64,000 nt of DNA. Source: Tridacna crocea (taxonomy: Eukaryota > Mollusca > Bivalvia > Cardiida > Cardiidae). The notes beneath the pieces are model-generated. The model was not told where the DNA came from and made no database searches. It saw only the letters and a program-made list of their open reading frames with translations. The position numbers were made by a program, and so were the translations under genes. The stretch lies in NCBI GenBank assembly GCA_943736015.1, contig OX031069.1, positions 37,482,728 to 37,546,727 on the forward strand, written 5' to 3'. Below, piece by piece: positions 31,503 through 42,283 of this stretch (the first letter of the stretch is position 1; every line of letters begins with the position of its first letter).

Positions 31503-32233
31503 CATCTTCGCGAGCCAAGGTTACGATCACTACATGGATCTTACCTTGGCTGATTGAGCCCGATTTCGAGATTCCTGCGATGCGCCCTCTATTGGATGCT
31601 GGTTATTACCCCGCCCCCCCTTTACATCATGTTTCTAAAAGCCAATGTACTATCGTTTTACAAATCGCTTACGAATACACATGAAGCGATAAGCAGACAT
31701 CCACGTATATGTTTATCTTTCTATTCGAAAGGTAGCGACCTTGTTCTATTTTTATCAAAGATGAAATGCTACCATCGATTTCATTCGTTGCAGTTAGAGC
31801 TGGCTGCATCCAATGAAAAAGCGTATCGGGTGCATGGGCGGATCCAGGGGGGGGGGGGGGGGGACCGGGGGGTCCGGACCCCCCTGGAATTTTGGCAAAA
31901 ATGCGGTTGCCGGATTCGTGAAATGGTACTGGTTTGATATTACATAGCATTTATGTAAAATACAGTTATAACTTTTAAAAAAAAATGTTCTAAATGTGGA
32001 GACTTCCTCATGGTTAGAACTGGAAACGTTGACTTTTCTTGTAAACGGCTTACATCCACTGAAATCCGGAAACCAAAGTATCATATAATGAGACGAGTGC
32101 GTTTTCGGTGGGACCCCCCCCCCCTGAGAAAGATATCTGGATCCGCGCTTGGGGTGAATGTAAAAATCAAGCTCGTTCCGCAAAGGGTTGAGTAATAACG
32201 GTAGTGAATCGTCAGTCTTGGCTTGCGAAGATG
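31503..32233 (+). mobile_element. Element G (Mutator-like MITE) carrying a hAT-like insert
   Basis: CATCTTCGCGAGCCAAGG to CTTGGCTTGCGAAGATG, flanked by AGCTTTGTG at 31494-31502 and 32234-32242, a perfect 9-bp duplication. The body matches the other G copies up to AAAAGCGTATCGGG and again from GTGAATGTAAAAATCAAGC. Overlapping frames of 120-129 codons on both strands in this span come from the insert and from G-runs and are not genes. Confidence 0.9.
31835..32150. mobile_element. hAT-like MITE inside element G
   Basis: About 316 bp with GGCGGATCCAGG at one end and, on the other strand, GCGCGGATCCAGA at the other end. The flanks GGGTGCA and GGGTGAA form a near-match 7-8-bp duplication. GGCGGATCCAGG-type ends with 8-bp duplications are typical of hAT MITEs in animals. 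It holds long G and C runs (31847-31863, 32112-32124). Confidence 0.7.
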
Positions 32234-32507
32234 AGCTTTGTGGTGTTCAGATGAAATCGGCAGTTTCCAAATATTGCAGTTTGTTGTTCGTAGGATGCTA
32301 CAGATGGGATTGAAGCATGTTTTTAAATGTTTCATTCTCCAGTCTTTAGTTTTAATAAAGTGCTGTATCCTGGCAACTAGGCGATGTATATATTTTGCCA
32401 GTTCACTCCTTAAAGGACCATTTCCCGTGAGCAAGGTATACATATATTTCTAAACTTGAGGAAATGTTAAAAAGGCTACTTTTACACTTTAAACAGTATT
32501 CAAACAG
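32234..32507. other. No recognised feature
   Basis: Spacer between G and an interrupted SINE. Confidence 0.4.
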
Positions 32508-33216
32508 TGTGGTGTCCGCGGTTGTGAAGTAAATCATCGGTCTCATCTCCTTAAAGCCCTGTCACACCAAACTAGATCGCAGTACCCCGTCCTGACATGA
32601 TCGGAAAACGGGTTACGGTTGGGGTAGAACGTGTATTTTAGGCCGGAACATGTCTGAAGCCCCAAACCTGTTCATATGCATAGAGAGTCTTACCCTAGTC
32701 AACAAATTAGTACTGTAGCTGAAGCCGTGATAGGACGTGTCATTTCGGTCGGTAAAATGCAAACATACTACCCTTTGGTGCACGACTGCGTCGCGTCTCT
32801 AATGGGTTCAAAGCGCGGCAGTTCCGTTTCTAGTTTGTCCATCTCGTTTTAAGTACGTTGTCACTCCGTCTATATTACAGGACGGGGAGGACGGCATGAA
32901 ATTTTGATCAGGGTCGAAGTTTTGGAGCAACTTCCCGTCCGTACCCATTCATTCAGTTTGTAAACAAATCGTAAAAGTACGTCCACAGAGTTCAAGTCCG
33001 CTTGGCAAAAACCTTCGGAACGGAGAGAGAACGATTCTGGCACGACGGAGGTATTAACCAAGTAAGGTACCCTGGAACCGGTATCACTTTGTGACTGTTT
33101 ACTGGCCTACACATTCGGCTCGAGCACCTGTATAGTTTCCAGAATGCAGAATCGAGACAGACTAGTTTAAGTTGCAAGAACTTGTTTCTCGGTCAATGTT
33201 TAATTAAAAATGTTTT
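32508..33216 (+). mobile_element. SINE-2 copy split by an unidentified insertion
   Basis: The head GTGGTGTCCGCGGTTGTGAA (32509) and the 3' part (from about 33090: TGTGACTGTTTACTGG, then GAATGCAGAATCGAGACAGA and TCGGTCAATG) match SINE-2. Between about 32555 and 33065 lies foreign sequence starting AAGCCCTGTCACACCAAACT. No clear inverted terminus or target duplication was found for it. Confidence 0.65.
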
Positions 33217-33544
33217 AACTACACTAAAATATTTGGATTTTTTTTTTTGTACATCCATTGGTAAAACGTTTCCAATCTTTCAATATTCTACTGTGATGTA
33301 AAAGTGATGTTTATCGACCACGTGTTAATCGGTTCACTAAATTTATTGACCACAAACAATGATCTGATTATGTGTAGGAGAAAGGTAGTTTTTAACAACC
33401 AATCTTATAAACTGGAAATATATAAAGAAACGTCTATAAAAAAAGAGGACAATTATCGAGATGGATTACTGTAATGTGGTTTTTATTATTCAGTGCATGT
33501 TACACAGGAAATTACTGGGGTATTATGGGTAATCTAGAACATGG
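33217..33544. other. No recognised feature
   Basis: No gene or repeat seen. Confidence 0.4.
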
Positions 33545-33757
33545 TTAACCTTTACACTGCTAAGCGCGACTCACTGACCTTTTGCGGATAACGTAGATCA
33601 AGATCAGACTGCACAGAACGTGCAGTCTGATCTAGGATCTACATTCTCCGGTAAGGAGATAATTCTACGTCCATAAATACCTTTGAAATAGTGAAGTTCG
33701 GGTTATTACTATCGGTTTGAAAATTTCAGTTAAGTTATTCAACAAGATAAAGGTTAA
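33545..33757 (+). mobile_element. Family C MITE, complete, TTAA on both sides
   Basis: TTAACCTTTACACTGCTAAG to GATAAAGGTTAA. Hairpin arms AGATCAGACTGCAC and GTGCAGTCTGATCT around AGAAC. The A+T-rich half reads CCTTTGAAATAGTGAAGTTC as in other copies. Confidence 0.9.
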
Positions 33758-34055
33758 AATCAGTCCATATATTCTATGTAACGGTGTGCACTGTTGCAGT
33801 AACACTTCCCCGTATTTACCTCGTTACCAAACAACCCATCTTTCTGAGACACCGAGAAAAATAAAGAGCACCGCATGCGGGTGACAACGTTCGGCTACAT
33901 GTACTTAATTTCCAGAGAAAATTCCTAGTCGAAAATGGGGCATAACTGTGTAAAAGAAACTTATACAGTTACTTGCCTTTATTGTTAGAATTCCTCTTTT
34001 CAAAGTTAACAACATGTCTAAGTTTGAAGTAAATATCAGTAGTAATAACAAAGAT
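33758..34055. other. No recognised feature
   Basis: Spacer without gene or repeat. Confidence 0.4.
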
Positions 34056-34249
34056 CAGAGCTCTAGATAGAGGGGGGGGGGGTCTTTTTTTAAATTAAAA
34101 ATGTTACTTACTGTAAACTAAACTCAATGTTGTGGGTACTCATTAGAATCGTCTCATCGAGACGATTCTATTGAGTACCCACAACATAGGGTTTGGATGA
34201 GAAATAATGGATTTACAATACCATCACTCTCTCTTATTTAGAGCTCTGT
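34056..34249. mobile_element. Family D MITE
   Basis: CAGAGCTCTAGATAGAGGGG to TTTAGAGCTCTG. Perfect hairpin with ATTAGAATCGTCTCATCGAG at its centre, allowing one mismatch. A G run has expanded at 34069-34081. Its right end is shared with element R. Confidence 0.85.
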
Positions 34250-35270
34250 TGGATCATATTTGTAACAAATCATATATGTAACACCTGTTACATATATGAT
34301 CACATATGTAACATGTGTTACATATATGACTCGGAAATCAAGCATAAATGTAACATATTTTGTGACGAATATGATCGATGCCGGTTTTTGATGTGACATG
34401 AAATCACATATGTCACAGGTCAATTTTGATTTAAAAACAGTACAAAAGAATGCATATTTACATCTGAAACACATTTGTAGCAGGTTTTTATTCACCAGAT
34501 GGGCCAATATCTTGATACTGATTTGTTGTGTCACTTTGTCTATCGTCGTCATCGGCGGTGACGTCGACGTCACTCTTTTGCGTCCGCTCCATATTTCCTC
34601 AACTCTTTAAAGGATATTCATGAATATAATGTCCGGTATCGTGGCTGCTCTCTGTTTATATATATAAACATATATACATATATGGGCCACAACGTGAGAA
34701 AATGTACCTTCGGACAATTGGTGAGTATTTGATAAACAACGTTATTTTGAATGTATAATATTTCTGGAGTATGTTAGTCTTTATTTGAACAGATTATTCA
34801 GGTTATTTTGTGAGTTATGACCAATTTACTATATGAACCGTACAAACGTCATTTACCTGAAAAATGAAGTCAAAGTTGCGTAATGCATTTCTGCGCTCGA
34901 GATGCACTGGTACCTTGGGCAAAAAATCATTATTCCACACGTCCTCTCTCTCTCTCTGTCTCTCTCTCTCTCTCTCTCTGAGGTTGATTCAAGTTGGAGT
35001 GAGTCTCGAGAGCGATTAGCTTAATGTGCTAACTATTGTTTTGCAATCGAGAATAAAATCAATAGTGTAAAGAATATAATGATGTTGCTATTGCTGTTAA
35101 TTGTTTGAATACAAATAGACAACTAAACCTGTTACATATATGCTTCTCATGTCAACCCCCATTTCGGACAAACACATTTGTAACACACTTTATCTGTTAC
35201 GAATGTGATCATGTACGTAACAAATGTGTTACATATATGATTTGTTACAAATATGATCCAACAGAGCTCT
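34240..35270. mobile_element. Element R, 1-kb inverted-repeat element
   Basis: The left end, AGAGCTCTGTTGGATCATAT and TTGTAACAAATCATATATGT, is repeated inverted at 35222-35270 with no difference over more than 40 bp; weaker similarity extends both arms to about 100-140 bp. The arms are themselves rich in TGTTACATATATGA-type palindromes. The interior contains a (TC)n run at 34935-34982 and no transposase. The 111-codon minus frame (34238-34573) follows the repetitive VTYVI/ICYK pattern of the arm and is an artefact. Confidence 0.75.
34935..34982. repeat. (TC)n microsatellite
   Basis: TCTCTCTCTCTCTGTCTCTC run inside element R. Confidence 0.9.
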
Positions 35271-35461
35271 GTTAAGTTTACTTCAAAAACCTCGTAACTA
35301 CAGCTTTCGATGTAAACCGAACGATACATTTTGTCCATTTCGCAAGCGTTAAGTAAGGGACGTCGACAATATGCAAATCCTGCTGAACTGTATGTAAAAG
35401 GTCACAAGATCACAACGATGTATAACGGAGTTAAAAGGGTATATGATATAAAAGACATTTG

Positions 35462-36012
35462 GTTTTTACCGTGAAGGATCGAAATTTATACCATCGAGTG
35501 AACATCATCGGTAATATTTTCACGAGTGTCGCAGCCACGAATGAAAATATTGCCGATGATTTCACGAGATGAAATAAATTTTGATCTGTCACCGCGAATA
35601 ACCAAAATTATTATTTTATAGTATTTTTTTTCATGCTTCTAACCCTCTTTTGGGGGATTTACATCAGAATCCAGGACAGTTCTTTTCGATAATTCCTCTT
35701 GGCGTACCCCCTACGTATAACAACGCATTTCAATATTACGTAAAGCACGAGAAATGTAGCGTAAAGTGCGTCAGTTTCCATCTGGTTGAGTGGCAAGTGC
35801 ATTTTACAAAGACAGACTTTTAAAAAAGAATGAGTAGATGTTACTAGGTTACTAGAGCACGGGAACTACTATTTCCGCCCTCAATTGAAGAGTTAAATAT
35901 AAAAGCCGGTATTTTTCACGGGTCGTAACGATTAATATCAAACGATATTTCACTATTATTTCTCGATTACATGTATTTTTCGATAAACTTCCGGGAAGCT
36001 TGAAATAAACAT
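35462..36012 (-). mobile_element. Family E repeat, inverted partner of 36195
   Basis: Read on the minus strand it gives the family order: TTATTTCAAGCTTCC, ATCGAGAAATAATAGTG, GGCGGAAATAGTAGTTCCCG, TTGAAATGCGTTGTTATACG, GGGGTACGCCAAGAGGAAT, then the palindrome (35468-35594) with CATCGGTAATATTTTCACGA / GAAAATATTGCCGATG. Confidence 0.85.
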
Positions 36013-36194
36013 GTGTATTGTACATAAAAGGTCTATGCAAGGGTCTTTACATAAGATTTTAAGTTTATGCTCTGCTAAATTTTATCGGTAACGATAGTGA
36101 TGTTGATATCCCTTCTGAACCGACTGTACGATACCTTAAAGTAGTGGACCTGTAACACTTTTAATGCAACATGGAATGTAATTTCTTGATGGTT

Positions 36195-36650
36195 GATAAA
36201 CATGTTTATTTCATGCTTTCCGGTGGGATATCGAGAAATAGGAGTGAAAATATTTTTCGATCTTACACTGGTACCACCAGTGAAAATACCGATTTTCACG
36301 TTCTTATTGCCGGGGTAAATTGCGCGTGCCTAACAACTAGATGGGAAATATGGCGTCATATACCTTACATTTCTCGCGCTTGACGTAACGTTGCTATGCG
36401 GGAGGGGTACGCCACGGGGAATGAGGGAAAAGAATTGTACTGAGTTTTGATAAAGCTCCTCCCAGAAAGGGTTAAAAGCATAAAATAAATAGAATATTTG
36501 TTTTTTCCGGTGTAAGATCGAAATTTATTTCATCTCGTGAACACCATCGGTAATATTTTCACTCGTGGCTGCGCCACTCGTGAAAATATTACCGATGGTG
36601 TCCACTCGATGAAATAAATTTCGATCTTACACCGAAAAAAACAAATATCC
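36195..36650 (+). mobile_element. Family E repeat with perfect-looking 126-bp palindrome
   Basis: TTTATTTCATGCTTTCCGGT, ACCAGTGAAAATACCGATTT, GGGGTACGCCACGGGGAATG, then the palindrome at 36509-36634: GGTGTAAGATCGAAATTTAT with its exact partner, and a GTGGCTGCGCCAC tip. The TTTCATC / GATGAAA step and CGTGAACACC / GGTGTCCACT step show small mismatches only. Confidence 0.85.
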
Positions 36651-36660
36651 TCTATATCTA

Positions 36661-37010
36661 TACAGATATAATACTTTTGCACAGTTTTGACTGACAAGAA
36701 ATTCATTTGATTTCTATCTAAAAATTATTTTCTGTACTTTTGTTAGTTTCCAGAAAAAGGAGACAATTATCATCTGTCTTTGTAATGAGAATATGGTAGT
36801 GTTAGATTATAAATGATAAGTTAAAGAAGGAAAAAAAGGGAAAAAAAGTGGCTAAGTTAAAGTAGTACAATAATACTCATTTTCAATCATAGCAAATTTT
36901 TTAAGATAATATTCAGTGGAAATAGCTGTTTATCTATCACAGATCTACTACCTTAAAGAGATGACACGACATGACAGAGGTTGAATTTGAAGAGTATTAT
37001 TGTCTAACAT
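36661..37010. other. No recognised feature
   Basis: A+T-rich spacer. Confidence 0.4.
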
Positions 37011-37124
37011 TAGACAGTTACATTAAGCTGTCAGTTAAAATGGTAAACACTGAAAATTTGAAATTTATAGACAGTTACATTAAGCTGTCAGTTAAAATGG
37101 TAAACACTGAAAATTTGAAATTTA
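37011..37124 (+). repeat. Perfect 57-bp tandem duplication
   Basis: The unit starting TAGACAGTTACATTAAGCTG and ending AATTTGAAATTTA occurs twice with no difference (37011-37067 and 37068-37124), so the duplication is recent or an assembly artefact. Confidence 0.95.
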
Positions 37125-37753
37125 TTTAAAGTTTAAGCGAGGTTTCAAAATTGTACATAATAAGCTTCATAGCGGAAACAATATTCCGCATATCATTGCT
37201 TCCGACAAAAGCATAACATAATTATGTAACATTGGCATGGAAATAGAACTTTCAAACTGAATCCTGCAATGTCGATCAAAATTACCAGAAACCTCATCTT
37301 TGAAAATAGTGATTTAAGCAGTTATACCATTTACAATCCAGTCAAATCAGATTTATAAATGCATTATCTAATTATCGTACTTTTACGTTTTGGTATCAAA
37401 AGGCCGTTAATGAGTATTTATAGACTGGTTGCAATCGGTTTCGTGTACGCCCGTAGCACTCTATCTGGCCTTTTTATTCCGATATAAATACAGGAGGATT
37501 GAATGTCTATTTTTGGAAATAATTTTGACAGACTACGATTCTTTATCACAATCATTTAACTGATGGACCGGGGGTGCTTCAAGAGGTTTTTGACCAGTAT
37601 ATTTGAATCTAGAATTAGATTTTAAGATTTAGGACTCCTAACTCATCGGTAAACATTGACATTTTCGTAAAGGCAGTTCGGCTAATCTCGGCAGCTTCCG
37701 TCTTTTAATACGAGAGTTAACGGCCGTAGACTCAGAGTTAGGGGACGGAGACC
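37125..37753. other. No recognised feature
   Basis: No gene or repeat seen. Confidence 0.4.
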
Positions 37754-37970
37754 TTAACCCTTTACCAAATAATCCCTATTTTTTTACGACCCTGAGATAG
37801 AAGCCTTTTGTAAACATTGTGAGAAAGTAGAAAATGCTGGTAACCAGCATTTTCTCTTTTTCCCACAAAGTTTTCTACCCTGCTGTAATCAAATTTAAAT
37901 AAATTAAATTTGTCTGTCAGTGCTTTCAATTTGGACCAAACTAATATTTTGTCTTTTGATAAAGGGTTAA
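37754..37970 (+). mobile_element. Family B MITE, complete
   Basis: TTAACCCTTTACCAAATAAT to GATAAAGGGTTAA. Clean hairpin AAAATGCTGGTAACCAGC. Confidence 0.9.
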
Positions 37971-38021
37971 ATCAGAGCGGTTAGTAATTCTATAATTCTA
38001 TCTTTGAATGATAAACTTTTA

Positions 38022-38205
38022 GAGCCATGCTCTGCGAAAAGGGAGCCTAATGAATCTGTGAAAAGTATCGACCCAGTTCAGCCTGCGCACTCCGCGCAGG
38101 CTGGCCTAGGCCGAAACATTTCGCTATTGGTCAATTTTCTGTTTGTGAAAGTAAAAGTCCCTTGATTCAGATTGTTGTTGAAAAAGTGGCTATTATGGGT
38201 CTAAA
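38022..38205 (+). mobile_element. Family A3 MITE
   Basis: GAGCCATGCTCTGCGAAAAG, hairpin CCCAGTTCAGCCTGCGCACT with partner CGCGCAGGCTGGCC, then CATTTCGCTATTGGTCAATT. The far end is weak. Confidence 0.75.
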
Positions 38206-38236
38206 AGTTAAACATGTGAAGGCTTGATCTATAAAA

Positions 38237-38480
38237 TGTTACCCATCACGAAAAAAGAGATCATAAATTAGATGAAAACAGATAATCAATAGCGCAGGTA
38301 AATTTAAGTTGATTATTCAAAGATGATTGCATAACAAGGTACATTGACCGCTTTTCATACAAAGAATATCATTAAGGCGAAAAGTGTCAACTCCGGTCAG
38401 TCTTCGCAATTCACGCAGTCTAACCAGTGTTCACATTTTTGGCAGTTCCTACAAGGTCCCTTTTTGTGTGACGAATCACA
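38237..38480 (+). mobile_element. Family A2 MITE
   Basis: TGTTACCCATCACGAAAAAAG to CCCTTTTTGTGTGACGAATCA. Hairpin AAAGTGTCAACTCCGGTCAG with a decayed partner. Confidence 0.75.
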
Positions 38481-38584
38481 TATAATAAGTCACGGAGATG
38501 CATCAAGTCCTTTTGCGAGAGCAAAGCTCATATAAACTCAACCTTTATCAAACTATGTACGGGTAAAAATACAATCAAATGAAG

Positions 38585-38833
38585 TGGTGAGCGTGTCGGA
38601 CTCATGACCTGGTGGTTGTGAGTTCGATAGCCGGTTGAGGCGAACTTTCTCTCCGGCGTATTTTCGCCTCTAACCTCTGCTGAAGCATGTGAGAAAAGTA
38701 GTCGATGGCTTTGGAAAGAAAGTTGTGTTAGTACTGGTGTGAGAAAGACAGGAAACATTACGTGCGTCACCTACTGCCATGATTTGACCTTAGCTGTTAA
38801 AGTGGCATTAAACCCCAGTACAACCAACCAACT
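38585..38833 (+). mobile_element. SINE-1, 5' truncated
   Basis: Starts inside the tRNA-like head at AAGTGGTGAGCGTGTCGGAC, has B box GAGTTCGATAGCC, the body TTTCGCCTCTAACCTCTGC, 3' domain GCTGTTAAAGTGGCATTAAA and tail CAACCAACCAAC. Minus-strand frames here repeat those in the copy at 63664 and are SINE sequence, not protein. Confidence 0.85.
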
Positions 38834-38965
38834 AAAAAAAAAATATATCTATCTGAAAGACTTCACTAATCACGCGAACGGGTCAGAATAAAGACCAAGG
38901 AGCACCTTCTGTGAAGTCTGAGCCGTGCGCAAAAGCCCCAGTTTTCGCCAATGGCTCCAAAAGGG

Positions 38966-39194
38966 TTAACCCATTACCACACGATCCCTACTTTTGACGA
39001 CCCCGAGAAAAAAGTCTTCAGAAAACATTGTGGGAAAAGGAGAGAATGCTGGTAACCAGCATTTTCTCCTTTTCCAACAATGTTTTCTACCTTTAATAAA
39101 ACAAATTCCAATTTTTCAGTCATTTTTATTTTGTCGTCTGCAAATGCTGTCAATTTGGACAAGCCTGAACTATTATCGTTTGGTAATGAGTTAA
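38966..39194 (+). mobile_element. Family B MITE, complete
   Basis: TTAACCCATTACCACACGAT to TTTGGTAATGAGTTAA. Hairpin GAGAATGCTGGTAACCAGC with an exact partner. Close to the apparent family consensus. Confidence 0.9.
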
Positions 39195-39789
39195 AGAATC
39201 ACAGGGTTTTGCAGTGTGGCACCACGACACTCAAGATGATAAGTGCCGTAAACCCGTCCTAGCGATGCCAGATTCTATAAATATCAGTCGCAGTTTAGAG
39301 AACGTCGAACGGTTCCAGCAAGAGTGAATGAGATCTGTTAGCAATACCTATATTGCAATATATCGTTTATTCGGGCTTCAGTTGTTGGAGTGATTTGATC
39401 TGATTCTTTTTTTTACCGGAATATCTTTTTCCTTTAGAGTACAAACTGGGAGTTGGTTATGTTGCTTGCTTTTTGCATACAAAAATACTTTAATGATTTT
39501 AGTGGTGGCACGTTTTCTTTATTTATGACTATGTCTACGTAGTGGAAACGAACTTTGATATTTTGTTGAGTAAGTATTTTAAAGAGTATTTTGATGTTAC
39601 CACCACTGTATTTATCATTATCGTCATAATTATTACTGTTTTTAAAACAAGTGTTATCATCATTATTATTATCTGTTAAAATGGGGTTGAGATTTTTTTT
39701 TTTTAAATTTTCAAACAGATTTACTTCCACTGGAAAACAGTTACAATTAGGTACAGTTTAAATTGAATTATGAACAATGTATCTGACAT
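39195..39789. other. No recognised feature
   Basis: A 98-codon Asn-rich minus frame (39434-39730) comes from ATTATTATC-type low-complexity DNA at 39610-39675. Confidence 0.45.
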
Positions 39790-40240
39790 TCATAAAATGC
39801 ATGACTTTATTTCATGCTTTCATATAGATTATAGGTAAAATATTTTTCGATATTTCATGGTTACGACCAGTGAAAATACCGATTTTTATATTGTAGTTAC
39901 ATAGGTAAAATTAGTATGACTCACAAACAGATGGAAATATGACGTCATTTACTTCACATTGACGTAATATTGTAATGCGTTGCTATGCGGAGGAGGTACG
40001 CCGCGGGGAATCACTGAAAAGAACTGTACTGGATTTTGATAAAGTTCCCCAGAAAATGTTAAAAGCATGAAATAAATAGGATTTTTTTTTTTTCTCTGAA
40101 AGATGTAAGTTTGTTTCATCTCTAGAACTCCATCGGGGATATTTTCACGAGTGGATGCGCTACTCGTGCAAATATTCCCGATGATGTTGTTCACTCTATA
40201 AAATAAATTTCGAACTTTAACCGAAGAAAAAATCCTGTAT
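39790..40240 (+). mobile_element. Family E repeat
   Basis: ATTTCATGCTTTCATATAGA, CGACCAGTGAAAATACCGAT, CAGATGGAAATATGACGTCA, TAATGCGTTGCTATGCGGAG, GGTACGCCGCGGGGAAT, then the palindrome with CATCGGGGATATTTTCACGA / GCAAATATTCCCGATG. Both arms read CGGGGA / TCCCG where others have CGGTAA / TTACCG. Confidence 0.85.
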
Positions 40241-40340
40241 ACATGTATATATCTTATAATTACTGTAAGTTCGATATTTACTGTGCCGTATATGCGTTAC
40301 GACATTCAAAGCTATTTTACCCACGGATAAACATATGAAC

Positions 40341-40560
40341 GGCACTCTTAGAAAAGTGATTAATGCGGCTCTATAATGCATCATACCAAGCAATCCTTCC
40401 CATAATTTGGATTGATTTTGACTGAAAAAATAACCTAATCAGGAGGTAGAATGACCCTTTAAAGTACAGTAACTTTACTTGCAGCAAAGAGTATCGAATC
40501 TTGTCAGCCTGCGCAAACCGCGAAGGCTTGATCATTAGTTTGAGAAAATGTAATTAACCA
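40341..40560 (-). mobile_element. Family A3 MITE, degenerate
   Basis: GCATCATACCAAGCAATCCT and AGAGTATCGAATCTTGTCAG, CCTGCGCAAACCGCGAAGGC remain; ends unclear. Confidence 0.55.
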
Positions 40561-40790
40561 CCTTCTGACAGAACGTGACTTATACTCCTCTAAATCTCGA
40601 TTCGAGTTCAAACAAAAGTATAATACATGGTAAAATCCCACACACTCAAAATCCCACTATAATTGAATTACCACATGAACATCTTGTGTTGCGTGTGCAA
40701 TTTATAAAGTGAAATTTAGTTCCTATATTAACGCACAAGAAACCGAATTTTGGACCATTGTTTGCTTTACTCAACTAAATATGACAATAA

Positions 40791-40994
40791 TCCGGGTCCG
40801 TATTCACCAACAATTCTTCAGAATGTTCTTTGTCTTATTCTTCAAGATTTTCGGACTATGAAAGTAACAGAACATCTGATTGGCTAAACCAAATGGTGTA
40901 GCCAATCAGATATTTTGTTACTTTCACATTGGCAAAATTCTGAAGAATAAGACTAGGAATGTTCTTAAGAATGGTTGGTGAATATGTACCCCGG
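40791..40994. mobile_element. Family K MITE, uninterrupted
   Basis: TCCGGGTCCGTATTCACCAA at the left; on the minus strand the right end reads CCGGGGTACATATTCACC. Arms extend over about 90 bp, including ATCTGATTGGCTAAACC / GTAGCCAATCAGAT near the loop. Confidence 0.85.
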
Positions 40995-41384
40995 TCGCTA
41001 AATTGTTTACAGACATGGGTAATGGTCCATTTAGGATGTACTATAGTATCTAACACTACTTATAAATGAAGCAATTTATTTACAAACAATACCATTGGCA
41101 TATCCAATATACATGTGAATCTATAATCAGAAACTCCAAGGAGTGCTTGGACATGTTGATCTCAAGGAATGGATCATCCGATGTCATCTAGAAAACATAC
41201 AATTTGTGACGTAACAACGTGTATAAACACTGGAATCTAATGAATAACACGTCATGAAAATCTTTATCGATTATTAAGCTTTAATTTGGTATTTTGCGTA
41301 TGCCAATGGTGTTCTTTATCAACAGGTTTTACATTTACGAGTGGTGTCAGAAATTATGGTACACCATGTACATTATTAGTTGTA
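40995..41384. other. No recognised feature
   Basis: No gene or repeat seen. Confidence 0.4.
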
Positions 41385-41904
41385 CTATCAGGTGGCAAGA
41401 GTCTTGGAACTTGTTCTAGGTTGTGGTGAATCATGTCTTCGCGAACCGAAGATGCTCAGGACGACATGATTCACCACAGCCATGAACAAGTTTCCAAGTC
41501 CTCTGCCACCTGATAGAAGACAGTACAGAGTATTTATTTTACCATTCCGACGTTGTTCAGGGAATTTAACCTTTATTATTTTGTTGTTGTTGTTATAAAA
41601 AAAATTAGTACGCTGAGGAAGTAGAAGTTCCCTTCTAAGGGCCTTAATTCAGTCAAAACTGACGTCACTAAGAACGAATGTCACTGATACCTTGGTAAAC
41701 GTGCAGCTTGGCGGATAATCTTGACTTTAATCGTGATCGTCGCCGCCATTTTGGATGTTGTGTTGATATTGTAGTCATGTACACGGGGGTCCCGAAAAGA
41801 AAACTGCTTTTACGTTGGTTTTTGCAGTGTACATGATATATTTGTTCGGAACATAGGCCTATTATTCAATCAGATCACGGGAAATTTCTTTAAAGTATAA
41901 TAAA
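41385..41904 (-). mobile_element. Family J repeat, inverted full-length copy
   Basis: The palindrome (41385-41516) has arms CTATCAGGTGGCAAGAG / CTCTGCCACCTGATAG and shares GTGGTGAATCATGTC with the 11390 copy. Further right lie TGACGTCA (41660-41667) and CGCCGCCATTTTGG (41741-41754, YY1-like core on the minus strand). It ends AATTTCTTTAAAGTATAATAAA. Confidence 0.8.
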
Positions 41905-42060
41905 GGTAAATGTCATATGGAAACATAGTTAAATCGATTTCATTGCTATTTGTTATGACAATCAGAAGTTGTGTTACTTACAAATTTAGATACATTTTCA
42001 GCATAACAAAAAGATAAAAAAAAATGATTGATAAATATGGACCTAAGTCTTTTCCTCTAA

Positions 42061-42283
42061 TTAGCCTTTTCACCCAACGACAAAGGTTTAGACTTGTCCA
42101 AATTGAAAGCATATGCAGTCGACAAAATAAATACGACTCAAAAGTTGAAACTTGACTTTAGAAGGGTAGAAAAACATTCTGGAAAAGTGCTGCTAACCAG
42201 CATTTTCTCCTTTTCTTACATTCTTTTAAGAAGGCCTCTTTCTCTGGGTCATATAAACCAGGGATTGTTCGGTAAAGTGTTAA
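42061..42283 (-). mobile_element. Family B MITE
   Basis: TTAGCCTTTTCACCCAACGA (TTAA mutated) to TTCGGTAAAGTGTTAA. The left part of the hairpin is missing; ACCAGCATTTTCTCCTTTTC remains. Confidence 0.85.

Noticed and set aside
31554..32183. Overlapping 127- and 129-codon frames on opposite strands
   Set aside because: They lie in element G and its hAT-like insert and read Gly/Pro runs from long G and C tracts.
34238..34573. 111-codon minus frame with repeated Val-Thr-Tyr pattern
   Set aside because: It is the TGTTACATATATGA-rich arm of element R translated.
38528..38770. Minus-strand protein-like frame that recurs at 63651-63878
   Set aside because: Both are SINE-1 read backwards; the shared peptide reflects the SINE sequence.
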